DNA of 41,182 bases from Eremomyces bilateralis CBS 781.70. Lineage: Eukaryota; Ascomycota; Dothideomycetes; Eremomycetales; Eremomycetaceae. Shown in pieces: positions 32,522-41,182 of the stretch. Position 1 is the stretch's first letter; each line of letters opens with the position of its first letter. The notes beneath the pieces were generated by a model. The model saw only the letters and a list, made by a program, of their open reading frames with translations, was not told where the DNA came from and made no database searches. The translations under genes and the position numbers were made by a program. The stretch covers positions 566,089-607,270 of the forward strand of contig NW_022985069.1 in assembly GCF_010015585.1 (NCBI RefSeq). Reading direction: 5' to 3'.

Positions 32522-34074
32522 ATGCATGAGTTCTAGAACAGCACTAGATATCCTTATACATTTATACACTTACCCATATGTAATCGAGTCTTCCAAGTTC
32601 CAGCACTATACAGAACCAAGGACCAATCTCTCGGATTGCAGATTCCGTCCTTGATATTATATCGATTTACATACCCTGTCCAAATAGTGGATTGCATCCC
32701 CTCTGCCATGTGGCACAACATATGTCACCTAACCCAGTCCATGCATTCCTGGGAGAAACGCCAGCTGAAAGATCTACTTAGCACACGGGCGGACCTGTCG
32801 GCTCCTGATCTTGTTCAAACTAAGATTTTAGTTTTTCAGATGGAGAAAAATGTCCGACACTGAAAATATCCATGATGTCAAGCTTCTGATGACTTTCACC
32901 AGCCTCGTACAATTAGAACAACCAGCTGGTCTCTTTCGCGGTCGCCCAGGGATCGTGATAACAGGGTTGTTGGTTGGATTTGATGGGTACATGGGCACCG
33001 GGCCACCACCTGTTCCGACACGGGGACCCCTGCCAAGTTTCCCGTCCACAGCCCTGCCGACCGAATCTTACGACATAGGACTGTCCTCTGATGTCAGCGT
33101 TTCGGTTCCTGCCTTCTTGAATGCTGCAGCCTGTAAGCGACCCCTATTCATCAGCGACCACTTCAATGAGTTCAACAGTTCAACCATTCGTCCCTTGCGG
33201 GGCTAATCGGCCTGAACTCCTGAAATATGTCTCCCGCCTGGCTGAGTTATGCAGCTTTCTTCTTTCCTTGCGTTTGACCTCATTATCTCATAATAAAACC
33301 TCCCCTATCTTCTAGCCAACGGGAACCCGTCCTGCCCCGCCGAGATCTGGCAAGGTGCACCAGCGGACCTTTGCCCATTAATCGGGTCCACTGGATCTGC
33401 GGTCTTGCGGCGTAGGGCCACACAGGGGAGAGGATTGACGCGTTCAACTTTACTAGTTTCTTTGTATCTGTCAATGGGATCATTGGGTGTCCTGGATGCA
33501 ACCACCGAAGCACACGTAAAAAAACACAGTTCGTAAGTCCACAATACTCCCTTTTCTGGTGCTTCTTGTCACTCCCGTACTCCCGTACCACCCGTACCAA
33601 ACCCCGTCCTCCAATCCGATCTGATGCTTCCTCTAAATCCTTGAGGCCCGATCTCATTAATGCTTGCAGCGGGTGGTAGCGCATCTGGTTGTCCGATCAC
33701 GCATATCCTAAGCCCCTCTGTGGGTTGCTCAGTCCCATCGCAAAGCTCCTTATTTCCTTAGCCTACCCCTTCGGTCCCATCACCTCACTTCATCGACGAA
33801 CCAAACGCGTGGGCGATTGCCCTCCACGAGGTCGAATACCGCGGGCATCCGAAGTTCTGGGACGTAATTTGGGCCAGCGTGTTGTCTCGTTTGAAAAGGT
33901 ACCGAAAATCGATCTCTTGTGTACAGCACGCGTTTGACTATGACCACGCTGGTGAGTGTACATGGTGGTACGCACGTATCATCACCCTTCCATAAATGTC
34001 ATCCGTAGCCCTTCCACTTCGTTCCATTCATTGCTGCCCTCCTCTTCATCCCGTGACGTTCTCGAACCGCCGCC
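32522..34074. promoter_or_regulatory. Long intergenic region upstream of the RGS-LOV gene
   Basis: At 1.55 kb this is the longest gene-free stretch in the window. Open frames on both strands (32850-33206, 33283-33684, 33689-33937) have no domain. It contains three CCGATC words at 33616-33621, 33648-33653 and 33693-33698, and a short CCCGTAC repeat at about 33567-33600. GATC/CGAT pairs are known elements of White-Collar light-response sites, so a light-responsive promoter is conceivable but not shown. Confidence 0.45.
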
Positions 34075-36658
34075 ATGGGCCTTCCGCGAAAACTGTTTGG
34101 ACGACGTCGGTCTGACAAAAACCTTTCGCAGCTTCCAAACGGCTACAATGGTTCGTTTCCAGACGGGTCTACCGCATATGACAGCTCATTGCGACCTGCT
34201 TCCCGTAGTCAAGTGGACTTTTCGGCATTTAAGATGTCGACAGACAGCACCTCGACGATCCGTGCGATCGACTCAACCCCCAATCTCCCAAGTGAACTTG
34301 ATTCCAGAATTGATCAGCTGAAACTGAAGGTTGGCCCCCTCGTGCAAGATTACATGGATCGATATGTGCGCGGGAAAGGCGGCGAAAGAGTTGGATCGAT
34401 CTCAAGCGAAACCAGTCCCATAAAGGGATTCGAAACGCCCACTTCTCCGTATCAGGACGTAACTACACCTACGAAGGATCATTCTCTGAACGAGTTTCAC
34501 ATTCCGTCCCGAACGAGTAGTACCAGAGGCCGTGAATCCAAGAAGAGGAGACAAAGTCTCCAGCCATGCAGTTCACCTGCACCAACCACCCCCGATTCTC
34601 GTAAACGGAGCTCCGCCGACTCGGTGATCTCCTACGAAACCAAAGCCTCATCCATCCCAAGCAATCATACGCCTCTCCAAAGCAAACTCCATGCCGAAGA
34701 TAGTGACCGACTCCAGCCCTTACTCGAGGACGACCCGAAATCCTTCGATCTAGTCGAGCAAACCAGTGTCCCCAGCGAGGATTCGTCCCTGGAGCGTCGA
34801 TCCGAGCAGCTATTTTCCAAGGAGCATCTCGAATCCATCGTCAGCGATCCGCAGGACCTCCTCCGCTTCACCTCCTTCCTACACCGCCGCCGGCCGCAAT
34901 CCATCCCAGTGCTGATTTACTATCTAGACGCACTGAAGGCGTTACGGGCAATCAAATACGCCAATGCGGTCGCGGAGGCCCTGGAGCCCATCACGGGGCA
35001 TCCATTCACCGAATGCCAGGCTCGCCCTACGCAGAACGCTGTTTTGGAGGAGAAGGCGCGCCAGGCGTTCGAGGTCCTGGTGAACGAGGATCTGCCGGCA
35101 TATGTCGTGCACGTTTTTATTCAGGTGGCGAGTGTGCGCGTGCAGCGGCGGATCACCGGCACGCTGCCTTCCCATCTGCTCGATGCGTCGGAGGGGCTGG
35201 GGGAGGTGTTCTGTCTTACGGATCCGACGCGGGCGGAGAATCCGATTGTATTTGCGTCCGAAGGTACGTTGAATGATTCGGAGAGAGTTGTTTACGTTGC
35301 GGTTCACGATACTCATTGATGTGTAGAATTTCATCGCATGACACAATATGGTGTGAGCCATGCGATGGCGCGCAATTGCCGATTCCTCCAGGGTCCGCGG
35401 ACGAGTCCAGATAGTACTCGAAGGATACGTGAAGCCATCGCGAATGGTAAAGAGCACAGCGAATTGTTCCTGAATTAGTAAGTCGCCCGAAATCAAGGAC
35501 CTGCACGCAGCGATTGACCGTCCCACAGCCACCGAGACGGTTCCCCGTTCATGAACCTGTTGATGGTCGCGCCGTTACTCGACAACAAGGGTAAGCTGCG
35601 GTACTACCTCGGCGCGCAGGTTGACGTCAGCGGGCTGGTGAAGGAGTGCACCGAACTGGAGGCGTTCCAACGCATGCTGGAGAAGCAGGAAGCGAAGACG
35701 GGGACGAATACCGGCGAGGAACCCGAGCGACCAGATGAGTTCCGGGAGCTCTGCGAGATGTTCAACATGGCGGAACTCGACTCCGTGAAAAAAGTCGGCG
35801 GGCGCATGCACCGTGAACGCTTCGGTAACGCCCACGACCACGACCATGACGCCACCTCCATCATCCATCACCGCCTCCGCCCGCACACTCCCTCCCCCCC
35901 TCCCCCCTCTCCTCCGCTCTCCTCCGTCTACAAACACGTACGTACCCCCTCCCAGCACCTCAATCACCACTAAACCACCCTAGTACCTCCTCCTCCGCCC
36001 GCACCCCTCCCTCCGCATCCTCTTCACCTCCCCCTCCCTCCGCGTCCCCGGCCTCCTCCAATCCCCCTTCCTCAACCACATCTCTGGCGCGCCGCGCGTA
36101 CGCGCCGAATTGGCCGCCGCGATGGCCGCGGGCCGGGGGGTCACGGCGAAGATTCGGTGGGTGACAGGGAGGCGGGAGGGGCGCACGTATCATGGGAATG
36201 GAGGGAGTGGGAAGGGGGATGAAGGGGGCGCAAGGAGAGATGAGGGGAAGATGCGGGGGGAGGAAGGGAGGCCGAGGTGGATTCATTGTACACCGTTGTG
36301 TGGTGCAGGAGGGGGTGTGGGGGTTTGGGTAGTTGTGTTGGTGGATGAAGAGGGGGGAGGGGGCCGGAAGGGGTGGGGGAGGGAGGCGCCGCCGGTGATG
36401 GGGGGTGATGTGAAGATGATGCGTGGGGGTGGGGGTGTTCATGGTGGAGAAGGCGATAGTCTAGTCTTGGAGTCGGCGGGGCGGACGGCGGAGAGCGTGG
36501 CGGAGAGTGAGGGGCGGAGCGTCAGCGTCAGTGGGGAGAGTGGGAGCGGGGGGCCAGGAAGCCCCTATTCGCGGTCGACCACTGGGCTGAGTTATCGGCC
36601 GGGGACGCCGCAGACGTTCCTCTCGGGGTTTTCGGGCGCGCCGAGCTTTTCATTGTGA
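34075..36658 (+). CDS. RGS-LOV blue-light receptor (BcLOV4-like)
   Basis: Exons 34075..35263, 35327..35477, 35529..35937 and 35984..36658 give 807 aa; introns are 63, 51 and 46 nt with GTACGT or GTAAGT donors and exact phases. After a basic start (MGLPRKLFGRRRSDKNL) and a Ser-rich linker, residues about 245-370 form an RGS-like domain (FSKEHLESIVSDPQDLLRFT, VLIYYLDALKALRAIKYANA). Residues about 373-483 are a LOV domain: EVFCLTDPTRAENPIVFAS, EEFHRMTQYG, RNCRFLQGP with the flavin-adduct Cys414, FLNYHRDGSPFMNLLMVAPL and YYLGAQVDVSG. The C-terminal part (584-680) is the conserved tail of this family (YLLLRPHPSLRILFTSPSLR, RWIHCTPL). Family knowledge: BcLOV4 binds FMN and moves to acidic phospholipid membranes in blue light. 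Oddities: Ala411 replaces the usual Gly before RNCRF, plus a His/Pro-rich insert and a Gly-rich insert. Confidence 0.93.
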
Positions 36659-37844
36659 GCTTCAATACGGCGGGTTGGGACTGGGGCTCTTGGATATAGG
36701 AAGTGCTTGACGGATGAGGCGCAATGCGGCAATATAGGGTGGGAGGACGGGATGATCATGAGGCGTCTGAGGGGATTCCGGGCGCTTGGTCTTGGTAAAT
36801 ATGGGATTTCAGGACTGATGAAGGGGAATATGTCATGGATGGACGGATCAGGCACCAGGTCCCTATACCTAGAGGGCTACGATATGTTGGGCTATTTGAT
36901 GCCAAATCATAGACACACTTCCTCAAAACACCAAACTCCTTCGTTGCAATACACCTAAATAAATTAGAGTCCAGGTCCACTCACGAAGCATCATCTCCTA
37001 AATCTCCCAATCCTTCTATCCCATCCATCTCGATTCTCGATCTCTCCAGCCGTAACCTGCCCCTCATTGGCTCCCCTCTCCCCGAACATCGCGATTCGCA
37101 TCCACACCCCCTGACCCCGCCCCTCCCCTGTGCCTCAACCCTCACCCAACCACCAACCACCATCCCCCATTCCAATCCCGATTCGCCCCCCTACGATCGA
37201 CACATCCACCCACATCCTGGCGATCAGATTGGCCCACTGATCTCCCTCGATCGCTGACGACGGGATCCCAACTGAAGTCATGGGATTCCTCCGATCTAGC
37301 CGAGCCAGGGCATGGGAACTGACCGGGTTCAATCCATGGCGACGGTTTAATGGATAGCGATGATGGGAAGAGTAAGTGATTGATTGGTACGGAGTAGATA
37401 ACCAGAAACATTGGATCGAATGCGCAAATCGTATTCCTGCGTTCATCCCCTTTCGCTCCTGCGAATGGAATTGGTAGGTGTACATTGTACACATCTGCAC
37501 GAAACCGCAATTCCTGCTCGCTTGTCGTTCGTGCTGCCCTGAGTCCTGCATTGCGGCCCGGATAGGATGACATGTTGAACAGTGATATGAAAACCTCTCA
37601 ACATGTCCCCGGCATGAGGGAAATAATCCCTTTTTTCCCCCCTCTCTTCCAACCTCTCCACCTCCGCTAAGCAATCAACGCGAACGCAAAAAACAAATGG
37701 AAAAACTCCCCTTCTCCTTCTATCAAAGGCATCCTCAATCGTAAAATCACGCACTGTCGTCAAGGTTTCCCGCGCTCGTAAAGTAAATCCCAGGCCCAAC
37801 ATAAAATAATAACTCCATCCCACCCATCTTTCAATCAACCCACC
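36659..37844. other. Intergenic, no supported gene
   Basis: About 1.2 kb between the 3' ends of the RGS-LOV gene and the small CxxC protein gene. Minus-strand frames at 37135-37674 and 37142-37573 overlap in different frames and have no domain. The segment 37040-37160 is C-rich. No RNA gene or repeat of note. Confidence 0.5.
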
Positions 37845-38123
37845 TTACCCCTCCAACTTCGCCGCGCACCACGAACACGCCCCCGTCGACACGGTGCTCG
37901 CGTCCGGCGACGGCGTCGTCCGCTGACATCGCCCGCAACGCGTGCCGACGGGGGAGGCGGCCTCGGAGGAGCCGGAAGTGGAAGTACTGGCGGAGGAAGT
38001 GGTGGTGGGCGGGTCGGAGGAGTTTGTGAGGGGTTGGATGGAGGAGCGGGGGATGCCGTGGGCGACGGCAGTTTGGAGTTGGAGGAGCTTGGAGACGTCG
38101 GCGGTGGATTGGGAGTCGGACAT
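37845..38123 (-). CDS. Small protein with two CxxC pairs (92 aa)
   Basis: I do not recognise the family. The frame starts in a good context at 38123 and ends KLEG at 37845. Residues 1-32 look helical (STADVSKLLQLQTAVAHGIP), residues 33-58 are Ser/Thr/Pro-rich, and the end carries C63-G-R-C66 and C83-S-W-C86, spaced like a compact zinc ribbon. There are no other Cys. The start region has a short acidic/polar opening (MSDSQ) and no signal peptide, so a cytosolic or nuclear protein is more likely than a secreted one. It is convergent with the RGS-LOV gene, 1.2 kb apart. Being short, it needs expression or conservation evidence. Confidence 0.6.
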   Translation of the reverse strand: MSDSQSTADVSKLLQLQTAVAHGIPRSSIQPLTNSSDPPTTTSSASTSTSGSSEAASPVGTRCGRCQRTTPSPDASTVSTGACSWCAAKLEG

Positions 38124-39647
38124 GGTGGTTGGGGGGGGAGGGGATGGAAGGATTTGGGTGGTAGTGAAGTGTGATATGGAGAGATTCGGGGATTTTCTCA
38201 GTTGATATGGAGACGAATGGGTAATCAGATATTTGATCTGCGGTGAGGAAAGTTAGGAACGGTCGGTAGGGTTCTTGATAAATAGAAATGTGACAGGAGA
38301 GCACGGAGATCAGATAGAAGATGGAAGATGAAACCGCCGACTTGAGAATTCAGAATCATGAAGGTAAGAAATGAACGAGAGAACTGGCGCCCCCGATTGA
38401 TTTGTATACGACGCATCCTACCACTTCCGTGTGGTGGTCCAGGATGATCAGATAGCCCAGCGGAGAGTGGAGGATTAGTGTGAAACGGTATCAACGGTAT
38501 CAACGGTATCAAACGTCGTTCAAATTTCTCAACTCCCCCCTGGGAATCGGCTCTGATCGAATATTCATGGTGTAACGTGAGAATTGTCGCCCTTACAGCG
38601 CTTGCGGGCTCTCGCATTTGACTTTCTCGACTGCGACCACATCACTAACCAGCTGGGCGGTTTATCGATGATCGGCGGGGTGATTGCCCGAATGTAGCGA
38701 TAGCCACGCCTGTCAACTGTCAATCGTGATACCGTCGCGGGCATTGGTTACGCAACAGAAAGATGGTGCGGCGAAGAGAGAGGTATGGCTGGTTCTGGAC
38801 CTGATGATCGACAACATTACAGCGACCTGATTCCTCAGTCGCATAGAAGACAAAGGAGAGTGTCGGTAATTCAGAGGTATTCGGCATGTAAACGTCCTGC
38901 ATCCTGCGTCCAATGTCCGATGTTCGATGTGTCCGTAGCAACTCACGGATTTGATGGATTTGATGCAACGGGGTCGGAATGGCGCATTCACCGCGCGCGT
39001 CAACACCGATGACAAGACGGGACTCACCGGGAAATTCCAACCCAGACCAGATAGATCGTTCAGGGTCGACAATCCAGACCCTGAAAAGGTGGAACGGCGT
39101 ATCTTGGTCAGTCCGACTCACAAGGGATCGATGAGGTCATGGACGGGGTACAGAAGGAGTTTCCTGCAACTTGCTTTGATAATTACTGATGCATAATGCT
39201 GACACAAGCGACAAGGTAACCACGACAGACATGGGAGACGCGGCAGTAATTACCGATATATGTAAATAGATATCTGTATAATATCGTGTAGAAATGTGTA
39301 GACTAGTGTACCTGAAGAGTAGAATGAATCGTGGTGCTGAGTGCTGATACGGAGTCACTTTGACAAAGAATGCCACCGCCACCAAAAAAGTGGCATCGCC
39401 AATTTCACAGCAGCCACAGCAACCCCTCCATGGCTCCATCTATCGCATGATCTGTACATGGTGACATGTCCTGTAACTGTTTCACCATCAACCATCATCA
39501 ATCATCAAGTCACTTGTCGTCCCGTTTCCATCTCCAATTCCAATCCCCCCCAAACGTTCCACAGTCCCCGATACTCGGCTCTACTCCCACAATCCCTTCC
39601 AAACTTCCCCGCTTAGCATTCCGCTCCCATCCATCCGGACACACACG
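38124..39647. other. Intergenic region with no firm gene
   Basis: About 1.5 kb between two divergent starts. It holds a 9-bp tandem repeat at 38485-38511 and, on the minus strand, an open frame at 38720-39121 that looks somewhat protein-like but has no domain and no clean exon structure. The part next to the lactonase (39450-39647) is C/T-rich and reads as a 5' leader. Confidence 0.5.
38485..38511 (+). repeat. 9-bp tandem repeat, three copies
   Basis: Three perfect ACGGTATCA units in a row, in non-coding sequence upstream of the small CxxC protein gene. Confidence 0.85.
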
Positions 39648-40448
39648 ATGCCTCGCTCAGTCGGACTCCACGCATACGACACCGTCGACGACCTCGCCCA
39701 ACGCCTCCGTGCCTACGTCCTCGACTCCCAAAACAGCGCCTTCAGCCGCCACGACGCCTTCCGCGTCGCCGTCTCGGGCGGCTCCCTCCCTAAGATTCTC
39801 GCCCAGGCCCTCCTGACGCCAACATCCCCCGCCTCCGAGGCCCCCTTCGATTTCTCCAAATGGCACATCTTCTTCGCCGACGAGCGGGCTGTCCCCCTCG
39901 ATGACGCGGACAGCAACTACCGCCTCGTGAAGGAGGAGTTCCTTGACCGCATCCCGGCAGCGCTGGGGACGCCGACGGTCTATCCGATCGACACGGCGCT
40001 CCTCGACGACATCCCCGCGATGGCCGACGCGTACGAGCAGACCCTCGTGAAGGTGTTCGCGGCGCGTGACAGCGTGCGGCTCCCGATGTTCGATCTGCTG
40101 CTGCTCGGCTGCGGCCCAGACGGGCACACATGCAGCCTGTTCCCGGGGTCGCCGCTGCTGAAGGAGACGGAGGCGTGGGTGCTGTCGATCGACGACTCAC
40201 CGAAGCCGCCGCCGAAGCGCGTGACGTTTTCGCTGCCGGTGGCGTCCCATGGGATCAACATCGCGTTCGTGGCAACGGGGGGCGGGAAGAAGGAGATTTT
40301 AAGGGAGATTTTCGATACGGAGGAGGGGAAGAGGTTGCCGTGTGCGCAGATTAATGAGATTGCGGGGGAGCGGGTGACATGGTTTACGGATTCGGCGGCG
40401 GTGGAGGGCGTGGAGTATGCGAAGCGCAGTCACAGCGGGAGTTTGTAA
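39648..40448 (+). CDS. 6-phosphogluconolactonase
   Basis: A single-exon frame of 266 aa starting at ACACACGATGCCT. It hydrolyses 6-phosphogluconolactone to 6-phosphogluconate, the second step of the oxidative pentose phosphate pathway, in the cytosol. Motifs seen: VAVSGGSLPKILA (residues 40-52), KWHIFFADERAVPLDDADSN (71-90), then YPIDT, and LLLGCGPDGHTCSLFPG (151-167), which binds phosphate and carries the conserved DGHT. The later VSFSLPV-type block (VTFSLPVASHGINIAFVATG) and the end motif WFTDSAA are typical of the Sol3/Sol4 group. Length is normal for the family. The coding sequence shows strong C/G preference at third positions, as expected for a well-expressed enzyme. Confidence 0.96.
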   Translation: MPRSVGLHAYDTVDDLAQRLRAYVLDSQNSAFSRHDAFRVAVSGGSLPKILAQALLTPTSPASEAPFDFSKWHIFFADERAVPLDDADSNYRLVKEEFLDRIPAALGTPTVYPIDTALLDDIPAMADAYEQTLVKVFAARDSVRLPMFDLLLLGCGPDGHTCSLFPGSPLLKETEAWVLSIDDSPKPPPKRVTFSLPVASHGINIAFVATGGGKKEILREIFDTEEGKRLPCAQINEIAGERVTWFTDSAAVEGVEYAKRSHSGSL

Positions 40449-41010
40449 CTGGTCTCGAGGAATCGGGTTTCACAGTGGTCGAAGTGTTTCTTCCCTGGAG
40501 TTTAGCATGGCGTTCAATATGTGGAACAGTGATCGGATGCAGATGATTCGGATAGAGGCTGGGTACATGTCTTTATGGTGGATTCCCTGGCGGTTTAGTA
40601 GTACCATATAGATAGACTTTCAACATGAATTCAGGGCGAATGAATACCTATACTTTACTCCTCAGAGTCGCGATTCGGTTCGTTTACATCTCAGACTCCC
40701 AATGCAACCTTTGTACCTACGATCGGCCTTTATTATTCTTTCCTTACACCATTTGCCGACGGCTTTGTGGAATAAGTATTACCTTTAAGTACTCCGTGCT
40801 ACATGGAACGTAGCTAATACCTCGTACCGGCTAGCCATTCAGTTTTGACCATCTGATACAAGAACCCAAGTGGGGACAACCTTGTCGTCGATCAACACAA
40901 CCAGGGGCTATCACCGTTTGCTATTTGGCAATTGGCATTCAACGTTCAATCACCAACAAACATCAGCCCTCGACCGGTACCCCAACCACGAACAACCTCC
41001 AACATCAAAC
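40449..41010. other. Intergenic, upstream of the right-edge gene
   Basis: About 560 bp. The left half is AT-rich 3' flank of the lactonase; the right part becomes C/A-rich (CAACC, CAAAC words) up to the next ATG, like a 5' leader. Overlapping short frames have no domain. Confidence 0.5.
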
Positions 41011-41182
41011 ATGGCATCTCAAAAACCAACCGACCCATCCAAACGCCACAGTCTCCTCCCCCAACGCACCACCTCCATCCGCCCCGGGCCCTCCTCCCTC
41101 CCCACCCGCTCCAACCTTCCAACCCCTTCCTCCCTCCCACGCACCCAAATCCGCAAACCCACCGAACCCCCCAATGACCCCC
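41011..41182 (+). CDS. N-terminal start of an unrecognised gene (partial)
   Basis: An ATG in a good context (CAAACATGGC) opens a frame that runs off the window. The 57 visible residues are basic and rich in Pro, Ser and Thr (SLLPQRTTSIRPGPSSLPTR, then PRTQIRKPTEPP), so this is a disordered N-terminus. Such tails are found in many cytoskeletal and regulatory proteins; no family can be named from this fragment. The C-rich leader before it resembles those of other genes here. Confidence 0.5.
   Translation, partial: MASQKPTDPSKRHSLLPQRTTSIRPGPSSLPTRSNLPTPSSLPRTQIRKPTEPPNDP

Noticed and set aside
33567-33600. CCCGTAC short repeat
   Set aside because: Three loose copies only, no flanking structure; not called as an element.
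37135-37674. 179-aa minus-strand frame
   Set aside because: No domain and overlapped by a second minus-strand frame of similar length; probably non-coding.
38720-39121. Minus-strand frame of 133 aa that reads somewhat like protein
   Set aside because: No recognisable domain, no good start context, and a competing overlapping frame (38713-39072); not enough to call a gene.

Overview
The window is a gene-dense stretch of nuclear DNA from a filamentous ascomycete (Pezizomycotina). The signs are very short introns (about 45-100 nt) with GTAAGT/GTACGT-type donors and CTAAC/CTGAC-type branch points, genes packed on both strands with 0.4-1.5 kb between them, and a gene set typical of moulds: an RGS-LOV photoreceptor, a Dnt1-like nucleolar protein, a Csx2-type ArfGAP, a 14-helix-type MFS transporter and a small secreted Cys-rich protein. 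I cannot fix the genus; Eurotiomycetes or a neighbouring class is only a lean. I saw no tRNA or rRNA gene, CRISPR array, complete transposon or viral element.

Layout. 1-742 (-): 3' part of an HCNGP/SAP30BP-like gene, cut by the window edge. 1207-2030 (+): proteasome subunit beta-6. 2776-3416 (+): small secreted protein with three tandem repeats and six Cys. 4421-7905 (+): Dnt1-like nucleolar protein. 8579-9527 (-): phosphomannomutase. 10526-10921 (-): small unknown protein. 11694-15313 (-): BAR-PH-ArfGAP protein (Csx2 type) with an N-myristoylation-like start. 16315-18192 (+): MFS transporter with two apparent frameshifts and no clear start. 18784-19304 (+): ribosomal protein eL36. 19730-21316 (-): TUG/ASPSCR1-like UBX protein. 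22521-23504 (+): Frag1/DRAM/Sfk1 membrane protein. 24183-26480 (+): F-box/RCC1-like Saf1 protein. 26957-30782 (-): Nto1/BRPF-type PHD protein. 31474-32521 (+): cystinosin-like PQ-loop transporter with a GC-AG intron. 34075-36658 (+): RGS-LOV blue-light receptor (BcLOV4 type). 37845-38123 (-): 92-aa protein with two CxxC pairs. 39648-40448 (+): 6-phosphogluconolactonase. 41011-end (+): start of an unrecognised gene.

These are mostly independent core genes rather than a pathway cluster: protein turnover (beta-6, TUG, Saf1), chromatin and nucleolus (Nto1, Dnt1-like, HCNGP), membrane traffic and lipid domains (Csx2, Sfk1-like, cystinosin), sugar metabolism (phosphomannomutase, 6-phosphogluconolactonase) and light sensing (RGS-LOV). 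HCNGP/beta-6 and Nto1/cystinosin are divergent pairs that probably share promoters. Splice sites were chosen by reading frame, donor/acceptor/branch-point sequence and remembered family similarity; none has transcript support here.

I did not find a clearly new multi-gene system. The items most worth a second look are the RGS-LOV receptor and its upstream region, the damaged MFS gene, the GC-AG intron, the repeat-bearing secreted protein, and a cluster of CACGTG sites between Nto1 and the cystinosin gene.
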